From Filosporella fistucella (taxonomy: Eukaryota; Ascomycota; Leotiomycetes; Helotiales), in the NCBI GenBank assembly GCA_030077755.1, contig JAQJZZ010000008.1:1860001-1924000 (forward strand): a stretch of DNA of 64,000 bases, read 5' to 3'. The translations under genes were made by a program, and so were the position numbers. Below the pieces are notes generated by a model, which saw only the letters and a program-made list of their open reading frames with translations, was not told the origin of the DNA and ran no database searches. Shown piece after piece: positions 13,572 through 25,552 of this stretch (positions within the stretch are counted from its first letter, which is position 1; every line of letters begins with the position of its first letter).

Positions 13572-14730
13572 AGTACTGTACAGTTACAGTGCAGTGCTGC
13601 CGACCCATGCGAAAGATCCTTCTTCTTCGTTCACAACCAGGATTTTGTGTCCTGATCAGCTTCTCCGCTTGATGCACGCCTTGCAGCCAGGAGAGAGCGC
13701 CATAATGTTCCTAGCCAATAATGGTGCCGGGATATTTTCAGTAACGGCTGCTGCAGGAGGAGGTAAGAGATAGTATATTTTGATTAATTGTGCTAGCGAG
13801 GCGCCAAGAAGAAGAATAAATGCAAGAGACTGAGAATGCTCTCATCAATTGTCGTATTGCCCAGTCAAGGACCAAGAATCGTAAAGGCAAAAGACCCATA
13901 GTGCTCTCTCAATGATACTCTTGTCCAGTAAGAGAAGAAACAAGAACTCCACCGAGAATCCGCACATGCATCCTAATAACTGTTATCTTGACATAGGCTC
14001 GCCAACTAACTGCTTGAAGACGGAATAGTATAAACCTTCCTGACCCCAGACTCATGATCAGGTAGCTTACCTGTCGTCACCAATTGTGGCCGTGGATGAG
14101 TTGCAAGACCGAGTTGGATGGATAGCGGTATCAGCCTCGCACAGTTTCTTGACTGGGTGATGGATGATCTTCATTCTGAATCTTTCTCACCGTTGCTGGC
14201 CATTCAGGGGCTCAATATAAAATTTCACAAGCCTCATGGATTCACAAACCGTCGATGAATGGCAGTGCCTGGGCTGTTCACCGCATTGATTGGATTCTTG
14301 CTTTTTCCTACACGATGTGACTTTTCTTTCGCTGCGTCGTCGCAGTTGGCCGCCCTCGATTCCATTTCTGCCTTTCCCTTCCTCGCACCTCCCTACCCTG
14401 GCATCTTCCTAGCTTCCTGACCCTGGCCCTGGCTGAATTCCCCCACGCTTTCCTGTTACCAAGAGCCACGATCCTGGACTGCGGCTAGGCTGCATGTAGC
14501 ATGATCAGCAGGCTCGAGGCTCAAGAACCTCCCCAATAAGGGAAGGTACATGGACCGCTGCTAGCGAGGCATCGACCCCGCGAATTTGATTTGGCTGTCG
14601 AGGGCTGTCATGGTGTCAGACGACTGTAGACGACAGACACACCTTTTTCCGCCAAACACTCAAACACCAGAACAGCTGGACGCCATCTGCTCTTCCTTTC
14701 TCACACACTTCTCTTCTCCTCATACAGTCA

Positions 14731-14778
14731 TCCTCCTAGTCCTCCTAGTCCTTCTAGTCCTCCTCCTCCTCCTCCTCA
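14731..14778. repeat. Interrupted CCTCCTAGT / CTC repeat
   Basis: Three imperfect copies of CCTCCTAGT pass into a CTC trinucleotide run. The tract is strongly strand-asymmetric pyrimidine. Confidence 0.7.
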
Positions 14779-16002
14779 CATTTCCACCCACACACCCTCT
14801 GTTCCCTACTCACACCCCCCGTCCAGTCCTTCATCATGTCTCATCTCAGCCAGCTTCATTCCATCCACACCCCCTGCCCAGCTGCATCCACTTCCACATG
14901 CCCATTCCACATCATCTAGTTTCCCCTCACTGACTGCATCATATCGCATTCTGAACACGAGAATGAGCACTTGCCCACTTGCGTGATGCAATTCTCTTTG
15001 GCCCACTGACAACTTTTTTCTGCTCCCCGGCCAAGCACTTCCCCCGAAGGCGTCACCTTTATCAGCTGTGACTTGAAGAAGGACAAAAAACAGGGGACAT
15101 TGACTAGCTACTGGAAAGTGGTGCTGTACTGGACGTTCATCAGAATCTTGCGGTGAGATGAGATTAGCATTGAGCCTCTTTCTTTGCTTTTGCTGTCATG
15201 GATAAACGCCACGGGCACTGCTGCACAGCTACCATTGCTTTCCAGGTGCCTGGGAAAAAGCAAGTATCAAGATCACTAACCGATACCTGCGATGGCACTT
15301 TTTGGGGAAAGGGGAAAAGGGGAAGCCACTGGACGCCTCCGGCCAACAAAAGGGGTGAGGTCATCAAGATCCCAGCTTTGGCCTGATGATCGCCTCATAT
15401 TTACAGTGCTTGTAAAAGAGAGCAAGATATGTGATGATGCTGACAGTCAGTGTGGAAGCTACCTTCCTACCTATCCTGCCCAACTTCCCCCCCCATAAGA
15501 ATCTGACAAAGAAGAAAGAGGTACGTATTGTGCGGTTTTCCAACTCCGTCTTGCTTTGTGTTATTGCAACGCAACGTTGCTGGTGATCAGCTGGTGTGAA
15601 GTTTCAGGAGTTGGGTTGGGCAGGCCAGCGAATCTGGCGATACTTCTTACTCACAAGTCGAGTATCAAAATCCACATACCGGATGGAGCTACTTTGCACT
15701 ACCCACTACACCATGCAATACAGAGCTAAACTAGCTTGACTGGTCTGCATTCATGTTGGCCGATGCCCGTTGGATATGTGGTTACCGTGCTCGCCGTGCA
15801 ATCCGTATGTACATGAACAGTACCAACAGTACCATACAATAGTCCAGACCAAACTAGACTAGACGCAGAGTAGCAGACTTACCCTTACCATCCTGTCATC
15901 CCCAGGCTGAAGATGAACAAGGACCAGGCCAGCCTGACAAGCCGAGCCACGAGGTCGGGCGTTGGTCACTCGTAAAAAAAGAATACGGAGGTAGGTGAAA
16001 AA

Positions 16003-16126
16003 AGGTAAGGTGAGGCAGGTAAGGTAGGTAGGGTAAGGTAAGGCAAGGTAAGGCAATGGAAGGTCGACTAACAAAACAACCACCGACTACTTCGTACCAC
16101 CGACTACCACCGACTACCACCGACTA
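16003..16126. repeat. Two adjacent tandem repeats: AAGGT-type and CACCGACTAC-type
   Basis: Positions about 16003-16056 are an irregular array of AGGTA/AAGGC pentamers. Positions 16096-16126 carry three copies of the decamer ACCACCGACT. They lie about 0.6 kb upstream of the aldolase start. Confidence 0.65.
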
Positions 16127-16740
16127 ACAACCTTACCACTACCTACCTACCTACCTCACCTCCTTCTGACCCACCCCCACGACTCAACCTCAGCACATCT
16201 GTCATGTCAACCGCTGGGCTGTCTGGCTTGAAACTGTAAGTAACTTGGTACAAGATCACACTTCACTCGGATCCTTCCAATAGCCCAATAGCCCAATACT
16301 TTCCTATTCTTAATTCTACCCACTCCACTCCACCATTGTCAATTGCCCCAAACCCTGGCAACGCCCTGGTCACCGTCATGGAATTCTCAATGCGCCACCC
16401 CAGGAACAAAAAATCATACTTAATCCGCCCATGGAACTTCCTCAACTCAGAATTAAATCAATCCATCCCATCCTCGAGCACCACCCAGCACCCAAAACAG
16501 AAAAAGCTCACCTAAGACACACGCCGTCTCTCAGCCTTGACTCCACCTCTTTTCCACTTTTGTTTTAACTTTCTCCAATACTTACTCCAATCTCCATTCA
16601 GACATTGATCTACAACATCTCCTCCTCTAGTCTCTGTTCGAAATTGACCATCTTACGTCTTCTGCCCCAGTTGCTTCTATCAGGAACAAGACTACCTTAC
16701 TACTTAATTCCCCAACTTCCCCTCAACTTCCCTCCTCACA

Positions 16741-17886
16741 ATGTCTCCTCATAACGACGCTCCATCTCCCGCTGGAAGCTTTACTCAAACATTCAATATG
16801 TCTTTCCGCCCAGTTCCTAGCTCTGGTCTCAGGAATTCCAGCAGCAATAGTCTCTACTCGGAATCACCCATGAACGGTTCTCCATACTCCTCTTCATACA
16901 GCAGCACCTCGCTGGAAGTTGATGAACATCTTGCTCGCCCATTGACACCAGGAGTATACGTCCCAACCGTCTGCTTCTTTGACCCTGTCACAGAAGACCT
17001 CGATACTGCAACAATTGCTTCGCATGCAGTCCGCCTTGCCAAAGCTGGAGTCAATGGATTGACTACTCAGGGCTCCAATGGAGAAGCCGTGCATCTCACT
17101 CATGCCGAGCGTCGAACAGTCACTTCCACTACCCGTTCGGCGCTGAACACAGCCGGATTCTCTCATCTACCCGTGTTGGTCGGCTGCGGAGCGCAATCGG
17201 TCAGGGAAACTGTAGAGTACTGCCGTGAGGCGTACACGGCTGGTGGTGATTATGCACTCGTCCTTCCCCCGTCATACTACGCACCTCTCTTCTCGCCATC
17301 TTGTGCCAGCGTCATTGAATTTTTCAATGCTGTTGCGGATCAATCGCCCATCCCTCTTCTGATATACAACTATCCAGGAGCTGTCTCTGGAATGGATCTC
17401 TCTTCCGACGTCATTATCCAGCTCTCGGCCCACCCGAACATTGTGGGGGTTAAGCTCACCTGTGGCAATACCGGAAAACTCAACCGCATCGTAGCAGCCA
17501 CCAAATCGGCCAAGCCACAATCGCTGAATACGCCTCCACCGTTCCTCGTTCTGGGCGGAAGTGCAGATTTCACCATGCAGAGCTTGATTGGCGGCGGTCA
17601 CGGCATCTTGGCCGGATTGGCAAACATTGCGCCAAAATCCTGCATCGAGATCATGCGTTTGTATAGAGCGGGCAACATTGCAGAGGCGCAAAAGTTGCAG
17701 GAAGTGGTTGCCCGAGGTGACTGGACTGCCATTCAAGGTGGCATTGTAAGCACCAAGGCTGGTATGGAGAGTTGGTTGGGATATGGCGGGTACGCCCGCA
17801 GCCCTCTCCCCCGTCCAACAAGTGATGAGAGCTCGAAATGGAAGGAGGGCTTCAGAGAGCTGGTCGCATTGGAGAAGAGCATGTAA
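16741..17886 (+). CDS. DapA-family (dihydrodipicolinate synthase-like) lyase/aldolase
   Basis: This is an intronless gene for 381 residues. The catalytic barrel begins at about residue 70 (PGVYVPTVCFFDP). It shows the pyruvate-binding loop of the family (TTQGSNGEAVHL), a YNYPGA segment with the conserved active-site Tyr, and the Schiff-base Lys in GVKLTCGN. Family members cleave or form 2-keto acids through a lysine-pyruvate imine. Since fungi do not use the bacterial lysine route, a catabolic aldolase role is likelier. Examples are L-threo-3-deoxy-hexulosonate aldolase (LGA1) of D-galacturonate breakdown, or 4-hydroxy-2-oxoglutarate-type aldolases. The exact substrate cannot be read from sequence. 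The first 65 or so residues are a Ser/Pro-rich extension absent from the core family. A second ATG at codon 20 (MSFRPVP) could be an alternative start. Confidence 0.88.
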   Translation: MSPHNDAPSPAGSFTQTFNMSFRPVPSSGLRNSSSNSLYSESPMNGSPYSSSYSSTSLEVDEHLARPLTPGVYVPTVCFFDPVTEDLDTATIASHAVRLAKAGVNGLTTQGSNGEAVHLTHAERRTVTSTTRSALNTAGFSHLPVLVGCGAQSVRETVEYCREAYTAGGDYALVLPPSYYAPLFSPSCASVIEFFNAVADQSPIPLLIYNYPGAVSGMDLSSDVIIQLSAHPNIVGVKLTCGNTGKLNRIVAATKSAKPQSLNTPPPFLVLGGSADFTMQSLIGGGHGILAGLANIAPKSCIEIMRLYRAGNIAEAQKLQEVVARGDWTAIQGGIVSTKAGMESWLGYGGYARSPLPRPTSDESSKWKEGFRELVALEKSM

Positions 17887-20800
17887 AAGAGGCATGGCAG
17901 GTACTCGGTCAATCAGTCAGACAGACAATCTGTTTGTCAGACAATCAGTCATCCACGGCAAAATCAGCGCCGTCTGGATTCTTTTGTGCTGCGATGCGGT
18001 TCGATGCGTTGGGTAATACGGCGATTTGGGATAATAATGGGATTCGGGTGACGAGCATAATGGCGGACGGGCTTCACGATAACCATACCCCACAAAGGCG
18101 TCTTGGAACTGGAATTGGTCCACTAGGGAGCGAATAACGAGGGTTTCGGAGACGTTCATATTTTCGACGTCCTCCATGCTGTGTTTTTCTTGTCCTTGGG
18201 TGGCATATCTGTATCAAATATAGCCTGATCGATGTCTCCTTTTCTTTTTTTGTGCCTGGGAAACTTTTCCTTGCTGCTTCTCCTTTCCTCGATGAACTCT
18301 TCTCGACACTCAAAAGTCAATCTGCATTTTAGACAGCAAAAGCTGCACGCGGGACGCAAAAAGGCGATTCTTGGATATACCTTTGGTTTGGTCCTTGAAA
18401 AGATTAGATGCTAGATAGAAATCAAGGCTTCACAGCTACAAATCAAAATTTGGCGGCTTTATTGAGAAATTTGAGCATGTGATCGATCAGAACAGCTCAG
18501 GGTCTCCCAGCGTTGCTAAGTTAAACACATGTTTCGGAAATTTATTTGATGATATCGCAGTCGAGCTTGCTAAGCAATGCGAAGCAAATTCTTAGCTATC
18601 TTGTCTCCTGTACCATCTCTGTTTTCATTCTGCACTCACCGCATTCACCATCAAATTTCTCAGCTAACACCAGCAAAATACCAAATTTCCGCTAAAACTG
18701 GCAAGCCCTCTCTACAGCCATCAACAGATCAAACCTTCCAGAAAATGGCTTCTATCTGCCACACAAAAACAGCAACCCCAGATTCCGCCCTACCAGGGTC
18801 ATGGCCGGAGCACACCGGAGAAACAACCCTTCTTCACCAATTCCACACCTGAATCTCAACATCCTAATCTCAGAACCCCATGTCCTGATCCTCTGGTGTT
18901 TCCCCTACCCTGGCATCTTCAATCATGTACATTCTACGTACCACAGATCATCTGACCACTAGCCAACTGCCATGGTCTTTCCGTATCTTTATCATGCTCG
19001 TCGAAAAAGCAAAAAAAGAAGAGATCGAAGATCCGAAGAGAAAAAGCAAAAGAAAGGAGAACGGAAGGTTATTGGAAGAGAAAGTATCACAACGCCCAGA
19101 TCATGCCCCGGGAGTACGAACTTGCATGCCGGATTCAAGGCTGCGGACCAGGTAGAGGAGTTTGGGGACAGGGACTGGAGAGAACGGATCGTGGATTGGG
19201 AACTTATGCACCAAGCCGAAGCAGGATATGGGAGATAAGAGGAATCTGCAATATGCAAGAAGGGCAACAAGGCACAGTCAGTTGCCGAGGCGGGAAGTAG
19301 CAACGGTGAAGGAAAGAAATAGTTTCTGGTAAACGGGATACCTTCTGGCTACGTGGTACCAACTCAATTATCTTCATGGCGGTGAAACATGGCGCCCACG
19401 AGGAGGCAGAGTGTTGGAGAAAAGCTGCAGACTCCCTGCATTGTAGAACGAAATATGCTTTTTGTCTCGCAGACTTGCAGTGCAGCTTGAAATGAATTGT
19501 AGCATCGTATGATAGCAGTATTGCTAGGAATATTTTCTTGTTCTCTTGGGGGATGGAAAGGAGCTAGAAAGGGGACAGAAAGCCAGGGTTGAAGCAAAAA
19601 AAGCAAATCCCAAACTTCTATTTTCAGGAGTGAAGGTTTTGAGAAGAAAAATAGCACTGTCTTGAATTCAACTTGAATCAAAAACACGTGTCTTCATGCC
19701 CTTTCCCTCGTCCGTCCTTCCAGAATAATCAAGTCATACCAACGTGGTAAATCTCTACGTGACACGAGACACTCCTGCAGACGGGTATGTGCCTTATGCA
19801 GGGCCGACGTGGGCTGCCGGCAGTTGGGCGGGATGGGCGTTGGATGTTGTCTGTTGGCTTTTGAAGAATCAGTTCATGGTGGTGCTAAATTGATGTATCT
19901 CCGGTGTATGAGGATAGGAGAGAGAAGCGGTCTGACTGGTATTTTGGGGGTGGGTTTGTAATGTTTTGTTTACGTCTGCAGGTTGCTTAGCTGGGATGGT
20001 GATGAGCCAGGACTGAACTGGCTGTCACCAGGAAGCGGGCGAAATATTGCTGAAGCTAGTTGGAGAATATTTTTAAGTGGAAGGATATTATGACTAGTAG
20101 AATTCATGTGCAGGCTCTGGTGATATTTCTTTGCATGCAAGTATTGGTCGTTCCTTCTCATGCTGCGATGGAGCTGCAGGCGCTTCACAACCTTGGTCAC
20201 TTAGGGAACGGCAAGGCAATTACGATTTTCCAATACGATAGGAAGGCTTCGTAGGAGAGCATTTATGGTAGCATCTTTTCTGCAAGTGGAGAAAGTACGG
20301 CCGACAGAGCATATTTTATGGTTATAGAAAGCACTTAGACAATGCCAGCCCCATATATGCATTAATTCTCTGATTATAAATCCCACCGGATTAACGGGTT
20401 TGTTATATGCAAGCACATACTACTTTCTATTGCAGTTACTATATTTCTCCTGAGCCTGATAACGTCAATATCATGCAAATCGCTGAGCACAGGTTCTCCT
20501 AATTTGGAGTGAAGATATCAGCTAAAACTTATAAAGCTACGTATAACATGCACAATCATATGAGAGAAATGGATGCTAGACAACGACTGTAGCAGCAGGG
20601 TCCAAAGGTATGGTGCTATAGTCTGAGATTGTGCGGGCGGTCGGAGGAAAAGAAGTGATTAGATCCAAACCACGAAATATGAATCTTTAACGTCAACAAT
20701 TTATTATGCTATCTTATCTGATTCCAAATAAACGTAAATATGTCTATGAATTTACGGGGTGGGCATGGGCTTATAAATATTTGTAAAGCCAGGAGCGAAC

Positions 20801-23095
20801 TTCTTTGGGTAGGGTTTGTTTTATGGCCTTATATAACCCAGATTGAAACCCTATTATATTGAATAAGAGAGTGAGCTTTCCTACCCAGATGGCCTATTTA
20901 AATTGAGATCTCTATTATTATAGATGCAAGTTATAATCCGAAGACTTGATACTTATTTCCACCGAAATCGTAAAGTGAAGAGGAGGGTATACCAAGATGG
21001 TCGGACGACAGAGGGAATTTCAACTTTACTTATTTGTGAAAAAGTCTAACCAGAAGTAAATATTTAGTATTTGATATCGCAGATGCATCTGTCAGGTCAT
21101 TCTATATAGCATGCTATACTAATAATTTTCACTTTTCCCTTGGAGTGCGACTCTCAAGATTTCCCTCTAGATTCGTATAAGCTTGAACACCAAACTACTT
21201 GAAAGTGTAGCTCAGAATATGCCATCAACAAGCAACTCGAAGAGTAAGAATTATCTGTGCCCAAATATTATGTCTGAAATATATACATTCTCTTTGCTCG
21301 GGGTTGTATTCTGTTTCCATCGCTCGCGCTAAGAATAACGTCGGGTAAACGCTGCAGTACACGGATTCTTTGGTCATTTCTCCACGCTATACTCTTTGCT
21401 TGAGGCCTCTAAAAATGTTGTTGCATCTCCTTAAGATCTGATTATGAGGCTTCAATTATTTCTTTTAGAATATTCTCTGCGCTAAACGTGAGTTTGGCTT
21501 CTGGTAACGCAGCGATCTCCTTGAAACCAAGCCCTCAAAGTTCGAGTGGAGCGGCTTCTACACAGGTTCGTCTACTGTATATACGTTGAATATAACAACT
21601 CATAACGGAATAGCAAAGACTTTAGGGGTTATCAACTACTGTACAAGAATAAATACTAGCTTAACACTTCTTTCATCATTTCAAACAAACGTAATAGTAA
21701 GTCAACTGCTGTGCTCATATCACATTTATATGCATAGTCTTTCAGGACGAAACCATATAATTAAACAAAATCATTACATGTTACCAATGAGAACATATCT
21801 GCTTAACCCTTAATTTTGGTCTGATAAAACTCAGCGAATTGACCGCTTCTCTACTCCAATGCCCTTTTAACCTGTTGAATAACCCCGCTATTTTAGCGAG
21901 GATGAAATAGGGGAGGCGCTTTTGGTTCTAAGCAATAACTGTGTCCTTGATCAAGCATAAGGAGAATTATTGATATTTATCTAGCCAGTCAATTCCAGCA
22001 CCTAATTCACATCTCAATAGCTATATCATAACCTTGCCACTCGTGTAACAATGCCTATCTTTCTAAGCCCTCCCTTCCCTCCGCTTCACGGAATCATTGA
22101 CCCTCCTTTGATCCGTGGTTCCCCTCCTCTTCTAACAGCATCTCGGCAGAGCAAGCACCTTCTTCCCAGTATAATCCGCTGGGTTGGTATCAAAACAGCT
22201 ATACGTATTTACATATACACCTCCGTCATCTTCAATTTCTATGATATTGATCTATAGGACTTCTAGGTTGGTGTCGTCGGTGGGCACAAGGTGATCGAAG
22301 GTGATTCCGTAATAATCAATCATACTTAAATACATATATACATTAGTTTAGAATCCTAGAGGCAAGCAATTTGTAAGATTATCTACACGTGCGGTCTATA
22401 GAGCCTCTTATAGCCAACTTGTGTATTTATCACGAACGACCATATCCCCAGGGACATTAGGCTGCGCCTCCCGGTGGTATATTGCTTAAAACGCCAGCTT
22501 CGCCAATTCATGGCCACCTGGCAACGGAAATGTGGGTGAGTGATCATCTGTATGCCAGGAGACCTTTGGAAGTAGCTTCTGAAGTGCTATTAGAGGTCCT
22601 TCTACTTGGATGCGAAGAGGATGGTTTTGAGATGGCAGAAGGAGACGGTGACGGGGTTCTTGATGACATGGTGGGATATGAAGTGGAAGGGCTGAGTGAT
22701 TCGAAGGTTGATGATCGAAGCAGTGAGTGTTGTAGTTGTGTGTCGGATTCGTGAGGCATGGAGTGGCAGGAAGAGACATCTTATTTGTTACTGTGCTGGC
22801 AATGTCACATGATTAGCGCCTTGAGACCACCCTTAACCCGAAGCAACTCCGAGTATTGGACTTTATATCACGTTATCTTTGGAGACCCTTTGAAGCCACT
22901 AGATTCTTGCCGAGGTTACTAAAGCCGCACCGCCACTGACTTAGATCCTTGATCGCTTGATTAAGGGACAGGGTGGAATAAATGTTAAAGGGTAAGGGCC
23001 AATACCAGGACGAGTTCTTAGAATATTCGTGAGTCTGCCCCGAAAGTACCGTGATAGAGGTGGCAATTCCGTGACATTTAACGTTTATTTCGTCC

Positions 23096-23257
23096 TGTAG
23101 GTATGGGCCCTTTTAATTGTTACCCGAGTCGGAAAACCTTTAAATATTGACGGAAATCCGAGTGGTCTGACCAATCACCTGCTCAAATCTCCTCAAACTG
23201 CCTTGCAATTGGGCAATCTAGGGGGCGATGTCTGACAATTAAAAGGGCATGTAGGTA
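23096..23257. mobile_element. MITE copy 1 (146 bp) with perfect 8-bp target-site duplication
   Basis: The element spans 23104-23249. Its ends are TGGGCCCTTTTAATTGT on the left and ACAATTAAAAGGGCA on the right, which are terminal inverted repeats apart from a two-base insertion in the left copy. It is flanked on both sides by the identical octamer TGTAGGTA (23096-23103 and 23250-23257). It has no coding capacity. The small size, inverted ends and 8-bp duplication fit a non-autonomous DNA transposon of hAT type. A second, diverged copy is at 31684-31827. Confidence 0.82.
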
Positions 23258-24249
23258 GTAGTATGCCATCGCCTGCTCTAGCCGCCACAACACTGAGAAT
23301 AAACTTTTAGCATCGTGATCAGATTCGGAGATCTATATCTGATCATTCTATAAGTTAACCAGGGAAAATAGTTTGATAGTGATGTCGCGAGTCAAAGAGT
23401 CCTAATATAAGCTGATAGGAGACTCTTTACAAATTTATGAGGGCGACGACGACGCAATGATAGTTTCAGAATTAATAAGTCAGGAATAGTTGGGAGACAG
23501 TCACTTAAGCTCGAAGTACCCATGTAACGCATACCTGCTTCTCGTGAAATCACTTGGATACAGAATACAGGAGCGCTTGAGATTATAGCTTAATTGTAAC
23601 CTTACTGCCAAAGTCTGGTGTGGGTTCGTCTTTATTTAAGATTGCTCATAACTTTTAACTTTTAAATTTAAGCTTTTAAGTTATAGCCACAGCCAACCTA
23701 TAAGAAGCAGAAAAATCCATCACAGCTAAGTACCATATCACTACTGGCCATAGTGAACTAATAAATATGCATAGGAAAGTTCTCCCATAGCCTTTCCAAG
23801 ATCCTTCCCTTGAACCCTAGCGATCGAAGAGTAAGAATCAACACAGGATCATCATCATTGCATATATAGGGAGTGCCCACACAATCGAAACGAATCGAAG
23901 GCCTTGTTTTCAGACGTTGGGTGAGGTATTTGCGTCACAGTAAAAGTATCTTTGGCGTAGTTGCGTGATAGATTTTGGCCCATGCTGACTGAAATTCTGA
24001 ATGGGTCTTGATGTCAGGTTTCAAGGAGAAACGCATGAACAGGAGTAGAGCTTATTGAGTAGAGCTTCTTAGTGGGGTAGAAACCTTTTGGGAAGAGGAT
24101 CACCAGAGATTAATTACCACATCATGGAAATGAGCTTTTCATGGCAAAGGTCTCTCAAATACCGAAATCCGGCTAAGCAGAAGAAGTGATGTGGACTGAG
24201 AAATACGAATAGCTATGGCAACATGAAGTCTCTACAGTTTGTAATTGTG

Positions 24250-24371
24250 GAGTCTGGGAGTCTGGGATAACAGATATGGCACATTTGGTGACTTATGGGA
24301 TCTGGGAATCTGGGAATCTGGGAATCTGGGATTTGGATAACAGATATGGCACATTTTGTGACTTAGGGGAT
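24250..24371. repeat. Tandem duplication of about 50 bp bridged by TCTGGGAA octamers
   Basis: The segment TAACAGATATGGCACATTT plus its flanks (GGTGACTTATGGGATC in the first copy, TGTGACTTAGGGGATC in the second) occurs twice about 70 bp apart. Between the copies are four tandem units close to TCTGGGAA. This suggests replication slippage or unequal exchange. It lies just upstream of the candidate gene at 24540. Confidence 0.75.
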
Positions 24372-24406
24372 CTTCAGAACCTTGGGATGCAATCGTCGTT
24401 CATTAG

Positions 24407-24414
24407 TATAAATA
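24407..24414 (+). promoter_or_regulatory. Possible TATA box (TATAAATA)
   Basis: A consensus TATAAATA lies 126 bp before the ATG of the candidate gene at 24540. The spacing is reasonable for a fungal promoter, but in AT-rich DNA such a match can be chance. Confidence 0.3.
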
Positions 24415-24539
24415 TACTCAACTTCCTGCAAACGATATCTGATTGAAGTTTTGCCTGAATTACGCTCTTGGGGTGACATAACGTGCAGTATCACTTCGCA
24501 GGAATTAAGTGACAAATATCCCCAAATATCTTCCCAACG

Positions 24540-25245
24540 ATGTCTCGCCACCACTCTATGGACATAGTAGTACCCTCCGAGCGATCAGGTCCTGGGTCAT
24601 TTTCATGGACCTGCCACAAGTGTGTTAGTGGATGTCTCTCACCAAGATCGCGTGGATTCTTTCACGTGAGTACCATGTGATTTAAGATTTTTACCAGCTT
24701 CGACATTGTAGGCCTTGCATCAGCATACAGTACTCACTTCCCCAGAACACAGAATATATTTGATGAATTTGATCTAAATACCAACGCTTCCTCCATGCAG
24801 CTCCTTGACATTGATGCGTTTGACGATCTGTATCATATTCCAATTACCGTAAAGAGGGAGATGAAAAAGAATATCCGAGCCTTAAACGGGTATACAGAAG
24901 TATTCGCTGCTATTTTGCGGTGTCTGGATGAAGGAAAACCACCATACTCGTCAGTAATTGAAAGAGATGTTCTTTATTCGTGGTCTGGGGCAAACGAAGA
25001 TGCGAATGTTTTTCTGCATTAGGGACATTCCTCATTATTCTATCCCACGTGTTAAGCTCAATTTAGCGCATAATTTGAATAGACAAAGATGCTATTACGA
25101 AGCAGAAGAGATAGCGAAGGAGGTGCTTCAATCTATCGGAGCTCATGGGATATATACTAGGAGAATCGTGGAGAAAATAGAGTCTCTCAAAGTCAATTTC
25201 ACCTGGGGCAGAGTCAGAAAGCTGAGGAAAGCATGCTCGAGGTAA
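24540..25245 (+). CDS. Uncharacterised small gene or recent pseudogene
   Basis: Three segments join in frame: 24540-24665, 24753-24982 and 25023-25245, giving about 192 residues. The first intron (87 bp) is convincing: GTGAGT donor, TACTCAC branch and CACAG acceptor. The second join needs a 40-bp intron with a weak GTCTGG donor, which is shorter than usual, so a disabling frameshift is equally possible. The N-terminus has a WTCHKCVSGC motif that may bind zinc. The C-terminal part contains a helix pair (LAHNLNRQRCYYEAEEIAKE) resembling a single TPR-like repeat. A TATAAATA box precedes it. I do not recognise the family. Its position beside an AT-rich repeat island fits a fast-evolving accessory gene. 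Confidence 0.35.
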
Positions 25246-25552
25246 TACGGATAGTTTGAGGGCCATTGGGGAAGCCAGCATCATTGGGTTGCTGAGTTTA
25301 TAAATGCTTTAGAAACTTGGCTTCGGAGTTGGGATCGAGTTGATGAGGCAGACGTACTTCAAAGGAAAATAGAAGAATTAACGGGGAGGGACGAGTAGCT
25401 AAACGGGTAGGCTTACATATTGAGACCTTTTCATCGCGTTTTTGTGTATTCATTCCTGTCATTACGTTCGGAAACCTGAGGAAAATTAATGATGTAACTT
25501 CGTTCAACATCACAAAAATGTGACTTTCCATGGGCGTCATGTAGTACCGGCT
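25246..25552. other. Short intergenic space
   Basis: This is about 300 bp between the candidate small gene and the 3' end of the phosphatase gene. No feature is seen. Confidence 0.5.

Larger units (their letters stand above)
7831..16740. other. Gene-poor stretch of about 8.9 kb with many simple repeats
   Basis: I find no convincing gene here. The open frames are short, lack domains and often start with non-ATG codons. The stretch contains a small coding-like remnant (9431-9608), a short hairpin (9640-9661) and several simple repeats listed separately. The 16500-16740 part is pyrimidine-rich and is probably the promoter and leader of the aldolase gene. The interval may hold regulatory DNA or a non-coding transcript, but nothing in the sequence proves it. 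Confidence 0.5.
17887..24539. other. AT-rich, gene-poor island
   Basis: No intact gene is seen. From about 20.2 kb on, the sequence is visibly AT-rich with many stops in all frames, as expected for old, mutated repeats. It holds a MITE at 23104-23249 and a tandem duplication at 24250-24371. A lysine/arginine-rich open frame (18972-19238, 88 codons, ATG start) and overlapping frames on both strands at 22482-22779 show no recognisable domain, so I do not call them. Confidence 0.5.

Noticed and set aside
22045..22330. Possible LTR end and primer-binding site (TGTAACA..., TTGGTATCAAAACAG)
   Set aside because: No second LTR, no polypurine tract and no gag or pol similarity are visible.
22482..22779. 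Overlapping open frames on both strands, Ser/Pro-rich on the minus strand
   Set aside because: Low-complexity sequence with no splice partner or domain.
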